NCBI RefSeq assembly: GCF_035593345.1
Contig: NZ_CP141606.1
Span: 558,001 to 622,000 of the forward strand
Direction of reading: 5' to 3'
Source of the DNA: Lelliottia sp. JS-SCA-14
Lineage (GTDB): Bacteria; Pseudomonadota; Gammaproteobacteria; Enterobacterales; Enterobacteriaceae
DNA length: 64,000 nt
How positions within the stretch are numbered: the stretch's first letter is position 1; every line of letters begins with the position of its first letter. The notes beneath the pieces were generated by a model. The model had not been told where the DNA came from, made no database searches, and was given only the letters and a program-made list of their open reading frames with translations. Below are positions 19,867 to 28,703 of this stretch, one piece after another. Made by a program: the position numbers and the translations under genes.

Positions 19867-21855
19867 TTAAAACTCAATCCTCGCCCCAAGATTATACCGA
19901 CGCCCTTCGAGTTGCCCGTAATCGCCCCACGAGGTAGTGCGTTTCGGGTCCGCATCGAACAGGTTATAGATCCCCGCCAGCAGCTGCGTATTCTTGTTCA
20001 GCTTATAGCGCGCGCCGATATCGACCAGCGTGTAAGCCTCATATTTCGTGCCGCTGTTGCTGTCCCGGTTGCTGCTGCGGTAGTTCGCGTTGCTCCACAG
20101 ATCCAGAGACTGCGTCGCCGCCCAGTTCAGTGACACATTCGCCATGTGACGCGGGTAGTCGTTCAGCGCGTAGCCCTTATCCACACCGGATTTCTGCTCG
20201 CTGTGGTTGTACGTGTAGTTCGCGTTGGCTTTCAGATCCTGGGTGACCTGCCAGTCGCCATTCAGCTCGATACCGTAAACGTCGGCTTTGCTGACGTTAA
20301 AGTATTTATCGACGGAATCCGCTTTGTAGCCGTTCACTTCGCACTGGTTGGTGGCGGTGGTTTCGCAGATCGTCTGCTCAGAGATTTTGTCCTTGAACTG
20401 GGTGTAGAAGACGGTGCCATCCAGCGACACAGATTCGCCGGTCCAGTAGAGTCCCGTTTCTGCGTTGACGCTTTTCTCTGGTTTCAGATCGTCGTTACCC
20501 ACGGTCAGGAACGGATACGGCGGCGTCGACCCGTGCGGGGTGACGAATTGATCCGAGGTGGCGCGCAGCTCCGGTTTTTTATAGCCCGCGGAGATCCCGC
20601 CCTTCAGCGCCCAGGCATCGGTAATCGCCCAGTTGCCGTACAGTTTTGGCGTCATGTGTGCGCCGAAATAGCTGTCGTAATCGCCGCGTGCGGAGCTGGT
20701 CAGGGTAAAATCGTTGATCGTCCAGGCGTCTTCTGCAAACACTGCCCAGCCGTTGCGCGTCACTTTGGTGACGGGCTCGACGCCCGGCAGCGTTTTGCCT
20801 GACTCATAGAAATTGTCGTTCAGCTCTTCGCGCGTGAAGTTCGCCCCGACGGTGAGCTTGTGGTTATCCAGAGTGAAGGTGGTTTGCGAGTTGGCCACGT
20901 AGTTTTCAGTCTGCACGTACTCAGGCGAGGTGTTGTCCAGCAGATACTTCGAACGCCCTTTCTCGTAGTTGATGTAGTTGGTTGTCGCAATGGTGTCCTC
21001 CGCGTACCAGCCCGTATGGGTGAGGGTCACGGCGTCGCGATCGAACTTCCACATCCACGGCGTACCGCGTTTTTTGGTGCGGTTTTTTTCCTGCTCGCCC
21101 ACAACCACGTTCAGGTCGAAGAGGTTATTGTCGCTGGCTTTCAGGCCCAGCGTAGCATCGACGGATTTGCGGTTGTGCTTGCCGAAGTAGTTCTGGCGCT
21201 CGTCATCGCGACGATCCAGCCCGTCAGCGGCAATGCTCAGGCCCAGCTTGTCCTGAATCAGCGGCCCCATCGCGAACAGGTTCAGCTGACTGGTGTTGCC
21301 CAGATCTTTATGCTCCTGCAGCCAGGTGTTGGCGGCGATAGCGCCCGTCCAGTCGGCCACGCCGTAAGGTTTTTTGGTGATCACGTTGACCACGCCGCCG
21401 AGGGCGTCAGAGCCGTACAGGGAAGACATCGGGCCGCGAATCACTTCGATGCGCTCGATGGCTTCCATCGGCGGTAAAAAGCCCGCTTCGGCGCCGATAT
21501 CCTGGCCGTACGGGCGCGATTCGCTGGTGTTTTGCTTCACGCTGTTGACCATAAACGCCGTGTAGCTCGAGTCCATCCCGCGCATCATGATGCTGCCGTT
21601 GGCCATATCGCTGCCGCCGTTAGAGACGGAGACGCCGGGGATATTTTTAATCGCATCGCCGATGGTCTGGTCGGGCTGAATATCCAACGTTTTGCGATCG
21701 ACCGTGGAAATCGTGGCGGGCGCTTCTTTTTTCTGTTGTGAAAAGCCGGTGGCGGTGACCACCATCTCATCGTCTGCCTGTGCGGGCAAAACCAGCGTGC
21801 CGGTTAACGCCACCATGCCTGTGAACATCATTAATTGACGCGTTTTCATAGCCAT
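19867..21855 (-). CDS. TonB-dependent outer-membrane receptor, CirA/FepA-like (probable ferric siderophore receptor)
   Basis: A 662-residue receptor. The signal peptide ends at PAQA (about residue 27) and is followed by the TonB box region DDEMVVTATG. The plug domain (about 30-150) carries the family motifs IRGMDSSYTAFM-like (IMMRGM) and VIRGPMSSLYGSDALGGVVNVITKK. The 22-strand barrel ends in RRYNLGARIEF, with a terminal aromatic. The plug resembles catecholate receptors such as CirA, but the ligand cannot be read. It is second in a two-gene unit behind a YncE-like propeller and a Fur box, so iron-limited expression is expected. The pair is absent from this position in E. coli. Confidence 0.9.
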   Translation of the reverse strand: MAMKTRQLMMFTGMVALTGTLVLPAQADDEMVVTATGFSQQKKEAPATISTVDRKTLDIQPDQTIGDAIKNIPGVSVSNGGSDMANGSIMMRGMDSSYTAFMVNSVKQNTSESRPYGQDIGAEAGFLPPMEAIERIEVIRGPMSSLYGSDALGGVVNVITKKPYGVADWTGAIAANTWLQEHKDLGNTSQLNLFAMGPLIQDKLGLSIAADGLDRRDDERQNYFGKHNRKSVDATLGLKASDNNLFDLNVVVGEQEKNRTKKRGTPWMWKFDRDAVTLTHTGWYAEDTIATTNYINYEKGRSKYLLDNTSPEYVQTENYVANSQTTFTLDNHKLTVGANFTREELNDNFYESGKTLPGVEPVTKVTRNGWAVFAEDAWTINDFTLTSSARGDYDSYFGAHMTPKLYGNWAITDAWALKGGISAGYKKPELRATSDQFVTPHGSTPPYPFLTVGNDDLKPEKSVNAETGLYWTGESVSLDGTVFYTQFKDKISEQTICETTATNQCEVNGYKADSVDKYFNVSKADVYGIELNGDWQVTQDLKANANYTYNHSEQKSGVDKGYALNDYPRHMANVSLNWAATQSLDLWSNANYRSSNRDSNSGTKYEAYTLVDIGARYKLNKNTQLLAGIYNLFDADPKRTTSWGDYGQLEGRRYNLGARIEF

Positions 21856-21880
21856 AAACCCAAAAAGGAAAAATAAAAAA

Positions 21881-21906
21881 CACCCGCGGTCTTACGCCGC
21901 AGGGTG
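21881..21906 (-). terminator. intercistronic attenuator between the YncE-like and TonB-receptor genes
   Basis: Hairpin with stem CACCC-GCGG paired across a seven-base loop (one bulged A). On the minus strand it is followed by TTTTTTATTTTT. It lies between the stop of the propeller gene and the start of the receptor gene, so it should terminate only part of the transcripts and lower receptor output relative to the first gene. Confidence 0.65.
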
Positions 21907-21921
21907 TGGTTGGTGAGGGAA

Positions 21922-22992
21922 TCAGAGCTTATCGAGGGCGATTCTGATGACGTAATCCGGTTTCTCTTTCGCCACTTTCTCGTCCTGTTTGACGCTGGCA
22001 TAGAGCACGTTCCCGTCGGTGGAGAGGGCGAGACTGTTCGGCATCGCGGTGGTGGCAATGCTGTTTTTCACCTTGTACGTCTGGCTGTCGATAATGCTGA
22101 TGAGTTTGCCGTTGCGGTGCGTGACGTAAATCTCGTTACGCTTTTCGTTGTAAAGCACCGCCAGCGAGTTGGTGACGTCGATGTGATGGAGCACTTTGCC
22201 GGTGCGGATATCCACCACCAGAACCTTCGGGAGATCCGGGTCAGTCAGGAAGGCGCGATTGTTTTTGCTGTCCAGCGCGATATTCAGGAAGAAGTGTTTT
22301 TTCTCTGGTTCGACGTTGAAACGGCTGAGGATCTTGTCGCTCTGGGTATCGACGACGATCAGCCCGTTTTTACCGTTGACCACGTACAGACGATTTTTCT
22401 CCGCGTCCACCGCCAGCCCGGTTGGGTATTCGCCCATATCGGTCAGGGTGTTAACCAGCTGGCGCTTTTCGGTGTCGATCACCCAGACGATACCTTTTTC
22501 CACCACGGCGGTGACGTACAGGCGGTGATGCTGTTTATCGAGCACCATTTCGCGGGTATGGGCGATATCTTTCGGATTGCTGGTATCGGCGAGCTGGATA
22601 ACCGCCAGCTCTTTGCCGGTCCGGGTGTCGATCACGGTGACGGATCCTTCCAGCGTGTTGCCCACGTAGAGAAGATGATTATCTTCGTCAAGCGCGGTGG
22701 CAAAGGCCCGGCGCGTGGTTTCAATCACGCCCGTTCCCGTCAGATCTTCCAGGTTCAGCTTGTAGATTTTGCCTTTGGTTTGGTCTTTATCAAACGAGGG
22801 GGCGCTGGCGGCAAACAGCACTTTTGCCTGTCCGTCGTAGGCCAGCTCGTAAACACCGTGGCCCACGGGCTGGGTGACAAAGTCTTTCTCTGGCAATGCA
22901 GCCGAGAAGCCAGACACGCTGGTCAGCATGAGTGCCGCTGCCATTGCCGCGCGAATCGAGGTGCTGAGGGTCTTCACATTGTGTAGGGTCAT
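21922..22992 (-). CDS. YncE-like periplasmic seven-bladed beta-propeller
   Basis: A 356-residue exported protein. The signal peptide ends at SAALP (about residue 33), and is followed by regularly spaced propeller repeats such as LYVGNTLEGSVTVIDTRTGKEL, RLYVVNGKNGLIVVDTQSDKIL and EIYVTHRNGKLISIIDSQTYKV. It resembles E. coli YncE, a Fur-regulated periplasmic propeller encoded beside the TonB receptor YncD. Here too it is paired with a TonB receptor, located upstream in the same unit. It probably helps handle iron or its chelate in the periplasm, but the mechanism is unknown even for YncE. Confidence 0.85.
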   Translation of the reverse strand: MTLHNVKTLSTSIRAAMAAALMLTSVSGFSAALPEKDFVTQPVGHGVYELAYDGQAKVLFAASAPSFDKDQTKGKIYKLNLEDLTGTGVIETTRRAFATALDEDNHLLYVGNTLEGSVTVIDTRTGKELAVIQLADTSNPKDIAHTREMVLDKQHHRLYVTAVVEKGIVWVIDTEKRQLVNTLTDMGEYPTGLAVDAEKNRLYVVNGKNGLIVVDTQSDKILSRFNVEPEKKHFFLNIALDSKNNRAFLTDPDLPKVLVVDIRTGKVLHHIDVTNSLAVLYNEKRNEIYVTHRNGKLISIIDSQTYKVKNSIATTAMPNSLALSTDGNVLYASVKQDEKVAKEKPDYVIRIALDKL

Positions 22993-23023
22993 TGACGTTT
23001 ATTCACATTTATTTACGAACCGC

Positions 23024-23053
23024 AAATGATAATGATATCTACTCTCATTATCA
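23024..23053. promoter_or_regulatory. Fur box upstream of the iron-uptake pair
   Basis: Contains AATGATAATGAT followed after a short gap by TCTCATTATCAA. This is a match to overlapping GATAATGATAATCATTATC-type Fur sites, 32 bases before the YncE-like gene. Fur repression of both genes is the expected outcome. Confidence 0.8.
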
Positions 23054-23139
23054 AATGACGAATGTGAACAGCGACTACCTTTTCTGGTGGGGCAATAACC
23101 GGTCAGATATTAAGGGGATACGAAATGGCGGGCACAAAA

Positions 23140-23160
23140 AAGCCCCGACGTGCGGGGCTT
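23140..23160 (-). terminator. ppa terminator
   Basis: Stem AAGCCCCG / CGGGGCTT with a five-base loop, followed on the minus strand by a run of six T. It lies 18 bases after the ppa stop. Confidence 0.9.
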
Positions 23161-23178
23161 AAAGCATAGGGGGAAGAA

Positions 23179-23709
23179 TTACTTCTTCGCAGCGCGCTCG
23201 AAGGAGGCAACGATTTCAGCTTTCGCTGCTTCTGCGTTGTCCCAGCCGTCAACTTTAACCCATTTGCCTTTCTCGAGATCTTTGTAGTGCTCGAAGAAGT
23301 GAGTGATCTGCGCTTTCAGCAGTTCTGGCAGGTCGTTCACATCTTTGATGTGATCGTACTCTTTGCTCAGTTTGGTGTGCGGAACCGCAACCAGTTTCGC
23401 ATCTTCACCGGCTTCGTCGGTCATTTTCAGCACGCCAACTGGACGGCAGCGAACCACAGAACCTGGGGCCAGTGGGTACGGAGTCGGGACCAGAACGTCT
23501 ACCGGGTCACCGTCCAGAGACAAGGTGTGGTTGATGTAACCGTAGTTGCACGGATAGAACATCGCGGTGGACATGAAACGGTCAACGAACAGCGCACCGG
23601 TGTCTTTGTCGATTTCGTATTTGATAGGATCTGCGTTGGCCGGGATTTCGATAACAACGTAGATGTCTTCCGGCAGTTCTTTACCCGCAGGGACGTTGAG
23701 TAAGCTCAT
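23179..23709 (-). CDS. ppa: inorganic pyrophosphatase
   Basis: Essential cytoplasmic enzyme hydrolysing pyrophosphate to two phosphates, driving biosynthetic reactions forward. The 176 residues match E. coli PPase. The signature DGDPVDVLV (around residue 66) supplies the metal-binding aspartates, with YIVIEIPA near the start and the [20 protein letters not shown] stretch before it. An ideal -10 hexamer TATAAT lies at 23747-23752 on the minus strand, consistent with strong constitutive expression, although the -35 is poor. It ends in an intrinsic terminator. Confidence 0.98.
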   Translation of the reverse strand: MSLLNVPAGKELPEDIYVVIEIPANADPIKYEIDKDTGALFVDRFMSTAMFYPCNYGYINHTLSLDGDPVDVLVPTPYPLAPGSVVRCRPVGVLKMTDEAGEDAKLVAVPHTKLSKEYDHIKDVNDLPELLKAQITHFFEHYKDLEKGKWVKVDGWDNAEAAKAEIVASFERAAKK

Positions 23710-23869
23710 GTGAGTGTCCTATGTGTATGCTAAACAAGTGGCGAGTATTATAGCCAACTCACGCCGAAAGTCTCCGCCTGTTTTCATTCTCATCCGCATC
23801 CCCGCGCCATTTTCAGAACCTTTCCATGACAGGAAAATCCATAAACTCAGCCGCATATTTCATGAGCGA

Positions 23870-23885
23870 ATGAAAGCGATTACAA
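23870..23885. promoter_or_regulatory. candidate GalR/GalS operator before ytfQ
   Basis: ATGAAAGCGATTACAA matches the GalR/GalS consensus GTGnAAnCGnTTnCAC except at the outermost bases. It lies about 70-85 bases upstream of the probable ytfQ promoter, fitting control of a galactofuranose transporter by galactose regulators. Binding is inferred. Confidence 0.55.
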
Positions 23886-23916
23886 ACTTGTGATTAACGT
23901 TTTATTCACTTTTCCG

Positions 23917-23961
23917 AAGTGTGATGTAACGCAATCCGTTACATATTCCATTGGCTATAGT
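23917..23961 (+). promoter_or_regulatory. ytfQ promoter with possible class II CRP site
   Basis: TATAGT at 23956-23961 is a plausible -10, with no good -35. TGTGA-N6-GCAAT at 23920-23935 is centred about 40 bases before the predicted start point, where class II CRP sites lie. Only the left half-site is a good match, so CRP control is tentative. Confidence 0.4.
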
Positions 23962-24015
23962 TTTTTCGCAGAACATCTTTTGACCAACAATAACCTGGGC
24001 TACGAGGACATCATT

Positions 24016-24972
24016 ATGTGGAAGCGCTTACTTCTTGTCACAGCAGTTTCGGCAGCCATGTCGTCTATGGCGATGGCCGCCCCTTTAACCGTCGGTTTTT
24101 CGCAGGTCGGATCAGAATCCGGCTGGCGCGCGGCTGAAACCAACGTCGCGAAAAGCGAGGCCCAAAAGCGCGGTATCACGCTGAAAATCGCCGATGGTCA
24201 GCAAAAACAGGAAAACCAGATCAAAGCGGTGCGTTCGTTTATCGCCCAGGGCGTTGACGCCATTTTCATCGCGCCGGTGGTGGCGACAGGCTGGGAACCG
24301 GTGCTGAAAGAAGCGAAAGACGCTGAAATTCCGGTGTTCCTGCTCGACCGTTCCATTGATGTGAAAGACAAATCTCTCTATATGACCACCGTCACCGCCA
24401 ACAACGTGCTCGAAGGGCAGCTGATCGGTGACTGGCTGATTAAACAGGTGGATGGCAAGCCGTGTAACGTCGTGGAGCTGCAGGGCACCGTTGGCGCGAG
24501 CGTGGCAATCGACCGTAAGAAAGGCTTTGCGGAAGCCATCGCCAAAGCGCCAAACATCAAAATTATCCGCTCTCAGTCCGGCGACTTTACCCGCAGCAAA
24601 GGTAAAGAGGTGATGGAGAGCTTCATCAAAGCGGAAAACAACGGCAAGAACATCTGCATGGTTTACGCCCATAACGACGACATGGTGATCGGCGCGATTC
24701 AGGCGATCAAAGAAGCGGGCCTGAAACCGGGCAAAGATATCCTGACCGGCTCCATCGACGGCGTGCCGGATATCTATAAAGCGATGATTGACGGCGAAGC
24801 GAACGCCAGCGTCGAGCTGACACCAAACATGGCCGGCCCGGCGTTTGATGCCCTTGAGAAATTCAAGAAAGACGGCACCAAACCTGAGCAGCTGACCATC
24901 ACCAAATCTACCCTCTACCTGCCAGACACGGCGAAAGAAGAGTTAGAGAAGAAGAAAAACATGGGCTACTAA
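24016..24972 (+). CDS. ytfQ: galactofuranose-binding periplasmic protein YtfQ
   Basis: Substrate-binding subunit of the YtfQRT-YjfF ABC importer; E. coli YtfQ binds galactofuranose with high affinity. 318 residues, with signal peptide MWKRLLLVTAVSAAMSSMAMA followed by a type-I periplasmic-binding fold (GFSQVGSESGWRAAE at the start, then DFTRSKGKEVMESF and YAHNDDMVIGAIQAI). The start at 24016 follows GAGGACATCATT and gives exactly the E. coli length; the open frame reaches further upstream without homology. A BIME separates it from ytfR, which should favour more binding protein than membrane components. Confidence 0.96.
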   Translation: MWKRLLLVTAVSAAMSSMAMAAPLTVGFSQVGSESGWRAAETNVAKSEAQKRGITLKIADGQQKQENQIKAVRSFIAQGVDAIFIAPVVATGWEPVLKEAKDAEIPVFLLDRSIDVKDKSLYMTTVTANNVLEGQLIGDWLIKQVDGKPCNVVELQGTVGASVAIDRKKGFAEAIAKAPNIKIIRSQSGDFTRSKGKEVMESFIKAENNGKNICMVYAHNDDMVIGAIQAIKEAGLKPGKDILTGSIDGVPDIYKAMIDGEANASVELTPNMAGPAFDALEKFKKDGTKPEQLTITKSTLYLPDTAKEELEKKKNMGY

Positions 24973-24993
24973 GGCCGCTCAGTCAGGAAAAAT

Positions 24994-25066
24994 GCCGGGT
25001 GGCGCTGCGCTTACCCGGCCTACAGGAAGCGCATTTGTAGGCCGGATAAGCGTAGCGCCATCCGGC
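24994..25066. repeat. BIME within the ytfQ-ytfR gap
   Basis: Two REP elements in opposite orientation (GCCGGGTGGCGC... and ...GCGCCATCCGGC) between the binding-protein gene and the ATPase gene of one operon. Such intra-operon REP hairpins are known to protect upstream mRNA from 3' decay, so they can set the subunit ratio. Confidence 0.92.
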
Positions 25067-25083
25067 GTGATGCAGGGGGAACC

Positions 25084-26586
25084 ATGACTCAAGAACAACA
25101 CCAGGAAATCCTCCGAACCGAAGGATTAAGCAAATTCTTCCCCGGCGTGAAAGCGCTGGATAACGTCGATTTCAGCCTGCGTCGCGGTGAAATCATGGCG
25201 CTGCTCGGGGAAAACGGCGCCGGGAAATCGACGCTGATCAAAGCCTTGACCGGGGTGTACCACGCCGATCGCGGCACCATTTTTCTGGAAGGCAACGCCA
25301 TCTCCCCGAAAAATACCGCCCACGCCCAGCAGCTGGGTATCGGGACGGTCTACCAGGAAGTGAACCTGCTGCCGAACATGTCGGTGGCGGATAATCTGTT
25401 TATTGGCCGTGAGCCGCGCCGCTTCGGCCTGCTGCGCCGAAAAGAGATGGAAGCGCGCGCCACCAGGCTGATGGAATCCTACGGTTTCTCCCTTGATGTG
25501 CGCGAGCCGCTGAACCGCTTTTCGGTGGCGATGCAGCAGATTGTCGCCATTTGCCGGGCGATCGATCTCTCCGCCAAAGTGCTGATCCTCGACGAACCCA
25601 CCGCCAGCCTCGATACCCAGGAAGTGGAAATGCTGTTTACCCTGATGCGCCAGCTGCGCGATCAGGGCGTGAGTCTGATCTTCGTCACCCACTTCCTCGA
25701 TCAGGTTTATCAGGTCAGCGATCGCATTACCGTCCTGCGCAACGGCAGTTTTGTTGGCTGCCGCGAAACCCGCGAGCTGCCGCAGATCGAGCTGGTCAAA
25801 ATGATGCTGGGCCGTGAGCTGGACACCCATGCGCTGCAGCGCGCAGGCCGCACGCTTCTGAGCGATAAACCCGTCGCCGCGTTCAAAGATTTTGGTAAAA
25901 AAGGCACCATCACGCCGTTTAACCTGGAAGTGCGCCCCGGCGAAATCGTCGGTCTGGCGGGCTTATTAGGGTCAGGGCGCACCGAAACCGCCGAGGTGAT
26001 CTTTGGCATTAAGCCTGCCGACAGCGGCAGCGCGATGATCAAAGGCAAACCGCAAACCCTGCGATCGCCGCACCAGGCCTCCTGCCTGGGGATCGGTTTT
26101 TGTCCGGAAGACCGGAAAACCGACGGGATCATTGCCGCCGCCTCGGTGCGCGAAAACATCGTTCTGGCGCTTCAGGCGCAGCGCGGCTGGCTGCGGCCGA
26201 TTCCAAAGCGCGAGCAGATCGCCATTGCCGAACGCTTTATTCGCCAGCTCGGCATTCGCACCCCCAGCACCGAGCAGCCGATCGAGTTTCTCTCCGGCGG
26301 CAACCAGCAAAAAGTGTTGCTCTCCCGCTGGCTGCTGACTAAACCGCAGTTCCTGATCCTCGACGAGCCAACGCGCGGCATCGACGTCGGCGCGCACGCG
26401 GAAATTATTCGCCTGATCGAAACGCTCTGCGCCGACGGTCTGGCGCTGCTGGTCATCTCCTCCGAACTTGAAGAGCTGGTGGGGTACGCCGATCGCGTGA
26501 TCATCATGCGCGATGGCAAGCAGGTGGCAGAGATCCCGCTGGATGAACTCTCGGTTCCGGCGATCATGAATGCCATCGCGGCATAA
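25084..26586 (+). CDS. ytfR: galactofuranose ABC transporter ATP-binding protein YtfR
   Basis: A 500-residue tandem-ABC ATPase that energises galactofuranose import at the inner membrane. The N-terminal half has a good Walker A (GENGAGKST, residues 42-50) and Walker B (LILDEPTASLD). The C-terminal half has the degenerate GLLGSGRTE loop, the signature LSGGNQQKV and LILDEPTRGIDVGAH, as in RbsA/MglA. It follows ytfQ after a BIME and is ten bases from ytfT. Sequence and length are those of E. coli YtfR. Confidence 0.96.
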   Translation: MTQEQHQEILRTEGLSKFFPGVKALDNVDFSLRRGEIMALLGENGAGKSTLIKALTGVYHADRGTIFLEGNAISPKNTAHAQQLGIGTVYQEVNLLPNMSVADNLFIGREPRRFGLLRRKEMEARATRLMESYGFSLDVREPLNRFSVAMQQIVAICRAIDLSAKVLILDEPTASLDTQEVEMLFTLMRQLRDQGVSLIFVTHFLDQVYQVSDRITVLRNGSFVGCRETRELPQIELVKMMLGRELDTHALQRAGRTLLSDKPVAAFKDFGKKGTITPFNLEVRPGEIVGLAGLLGSGRTETAEVIFGIKPADSGSAMIKGKPQTLRSPHQASCLGIGFCPEDRKTDGIIAAASVRENIVLALQAQRGWLRPIPKREQIAIAERFIRQLGIRTPSTEQPIEFLSGGNQQKVLLSRWLLTKPQFLILDEPTRGIDVGAHAEIIRLIETLCADGLALLVISSELEELVGYADRVIIMRDGKQVAEIPLDELSVPAIMNAIAA

Positions 26587-26596
26587 GGAGTACATC

Positions 26597-27622
26597 GTGA
26601 TGCCCCGTTCTCTCCCGAAGCAAGGCGAATCCAGGCGACGCTTCAGCTGGCCCACCGGCACGCCGCAAATCGTGGCGCTGCTGCTGGTGCTGGTGGTCGA
26701 TAGCCTCGTCGCACCGCACTTTTTCCAGATTATTTTGCAGGATGGCCGCCTGTTCGGTAGCCCCATCGATATCCTGAACCGCGCCGCACCGGTGGCGCTG
26801 CTGGCGATCGGCATGACGCTGGTGATTGCTACCGGCGGGATCGACCTCTCCGTCGGCGCAACCATGGCTATCGCGGGGGCGACTGCCGCCTCGATGACGG
26901 TCGCCGGGCACAGCCTGCCGGTTGTGATTTTAGCGGCGCTGGGCACCGGCGTGCTGGCGGGGCTGTGGAACGGGATCCTGGTCTCGCTTCTGAAAATCCA
27001 GCCGTTCGTCGCCACCTTGATTCTGATGGTGGCCGGGCGCGGGGTGGCACAGCTGATCACCGCCGGGCAGATCGTCACCTTCGACTCCCCGCAGCTGGCG
27101 TGGTTCGGCAGCGGCAGGCTGCTGCTGTTCCCGACGCCGGTGATTATCGCCCTGGTGACGCTGATTGTGTTCTGGCTGTTCACCCGTAAAACGGCGCTGG
27201 GGATGTTTATCGAAGCGGTGGGGATCAACATTCGCGCCGCGAAAAATGCCGGCGTCAGCACCCGCATGGTGGTGATGCTGACCTACGTGCTGAGCGGTGT
27301 CTGCGCGGCCATTGCCGGGATCATCGTTGCCGCCGATATTCGCGGGGCCGATGCCAACAACGCCGGATTATGGCTGGAGCTGGACGCGATTCTGGCGGTG
27401 GTGATCGGCGGCGGATCGCTGATGGGCGGGCGCTTTAACCTGCTGCTGTCGGTGATTGGCGCGCTGATTATCCAGGGCATGAACACCGGCATTCTGCTTT
27501 CGGGCTTCCAGCCGGAGCTCAATCAGGTGGTCAAAGCGGTGGTTGTGCTCTGCGTACTGATTGTTCAGTCGTCGCGCTTTATTAGCATCATCAAGGGGAT
27601 ACGCGGCCATGATAAAACGTAA
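26597..27622 (+). CDS. ytfT: galactofuranose ABC transporter permease YtfT
   Basis: A 341-residue inner-membrane permease of the ribose/monosaccharide type. The motif ATGGIDLSVGATMAIAG in the middle of the protein and GADANNAGLWLELDAILAVVIGG are typical. Two starts are possible. The GTG at 26597, six bases after AGGAG, gives the same length as E. coli; the ATG one codon later is the alternative. Its 3' end overlaps yjfF by 14 bases. It forms the membrane channel together with YjfF. Confidence 0.95.
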   Translation: MMPRSLPKQGESRRRFSWPTGTPQIVALLLVLVVDSLVAPHFFQIILQDGRLFGSPIDILNRAAPVALLAIGMTLVIATGGIDLSVGATMAIAGATAASMTVAGHSLPVVILAALGTGVLAGLWNGILVSLLKIQPFVATLILMVAGRGVAQLITAGQIVTFDSPQLAWFGSGRLLLFPTPVIIALVTLIVFWLFTRKTALGMFIEAVGINIRAAKNAGVSTRMVVMLTYVLSGVCAAIAGIIVAADIRGADANNAGLWLELDAILAVVIGGGSLMGGRFNLLLSVIGALIIQGMNTGILLSGFQPELNQVVKAVVVLCVLIVQSSRFISIIKGIRGHDKT

Positions 27623-28610
27623 CTTACCGCTCATGATCACCCTGGGCGTTTTCGTGCTGGGCTATCTCTACTGCCTGACGCAATTCCCCGGTTTCGCCTC
27701 GACGCGTGTGATCTGCAACATTCTGACGGATAACGCGTTTCTCGGGATCATCGCCGTCGGCATGACCTTTGTGATCCTCTCCGGCGGGATCGATCTCTCC
27801 GTCGGGTCGGTGATCGCTTTCACCGGCGTGTTCCTCGCCAAAGCGATCGGGTTCTGGGGGATCTCGCCGCTGCTGGCCTTCCCGCTGGTACTAGTGATGG
27901 GCTGCGCGTTTGGCGCCTTTATGGGGCTGCTGATCGACGCCCTGAAGATCCCGGCGTTTATCATTACCCTCGCCGGGATGTTTTTCCTGCGTGGCGTGAG
28001 TTATCTGGTGTCGGAAGAGTCGATTCCGATTAACCATCCGATCTACGACACGCTCTCCAGCCTGGCGTGGAAAATCCCCGGCGGCGGGCGTCTGAGCGTA
28101 ATGGGCCTGCTGATGCTCGGCGTGGTGGTGATCGGCATGTTCCTCGCGCACCGCACCCGTTTCGGCAACCAGGTCTACGCCATCGGCGGCAGCGCGACCT
28201 CGGCGAACCTGATGGGGATCTCCACCCGCAGCACCACCATCCGCATCTACATGCTCTCCACCGGGCTGGCGACGCTGGCGGGGATTGTCTTCTCGATCTA
28301 CACCCAGGCGGGCTACGCGCTGGCGGGCGTGGGCGTTGAACTGGACGCGATTGCGTCGGTGGTGATTGGCGGCACGCTACTGAGCGGCGGCGTCGGAACG
28401 GTGCTCGGCACGCTGTTTGGCGTGGCAATCCAGGGGCTGATCCAGACCTACATCAACTTTGACGGAACGCTGAGTTCGTGGTGGACCAAAATCGCGATTG
28501 GGATTCTGCTGTTCATCTTTATCGCCTTGCAGCGTGGCCTGACAGTGCTGTGGGAAAACCGCCTCAGCTCGCCTGTGACGCGCGTTAGCACCACAACGCT
28601 CAACAGATAA
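27609..28610 (+). CDS. yjfF: galactofuranose ABC transporter permease YjfF
   Basis: Second permease of the importer, 333 residues, with about ten membrane helices. It carries the family signature LSGGIDLSVGSVIAFTG (about residues 55-71) and GVGVELDAIASVVIGG. The ATG at 27609 lies inside the end of ytfT (14-base overlap), implying coupled translation, and gives a protein almost identical to E. coli YjfF. In E. coli the next gene is fbp; here a chemoreceptor and a LysR-type fragment intervene. Confidence 0.95.
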   Translation: MIKRNLPLMITLGVFVLGYLYCLTQFPGFASTRVICNILTDNAFLGIIAVGMTFVILSGGIDLSVGSVIAFTGVFLAKAIGFWGISPLLAFPLVLVMGCAFGAFMGLLIDALKIPAFIITLAGMFFLRGVSYLVSEESIPINHPIYDTLSSLAWKIPGGGRLSVMGLLMLGVVVIGMFLAHRTRFGNQVYAIGGSATSANLMGISTRSTTIRIYMLSTGLATLAGIVFSIYTQAGYALAGVGVELDAIASVVIGGTLLSGGVGTVLGTLFGVAIQGLIQTYINFDGTLSSWWTKIAIGILLFIFIALQRGLTVLWENRLSSPVTRVSTTTLNR

Positions 28611-28632
28611 CACCCTGAATTTGCTTAAAGTG

Positions 28633-28659
28633 TAAACTTTTTCCGGTAGCGGTCGATAA
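28633..28659 (+). promoter_or_regulatory. FliA (sigma-28) flagellar promoter
   Basis: TAAACTTT at 28633-28640 and GTCGATAA at 28652-28659, separated by exactly 11 bases. This matches the sigma-28 consensus TAAAGTTT-N11-GCCGATAA with two mismatches. It lies 44 bases upstream of the chemoreceptor gene and places it in the class 3 flagellar regulon. Confidence 0.88.
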
Positions 28660-28703
28660 CCTTTATTTCTGTCCAGAAATATCTCGCTACCGGAAATAAC
28701 ATC

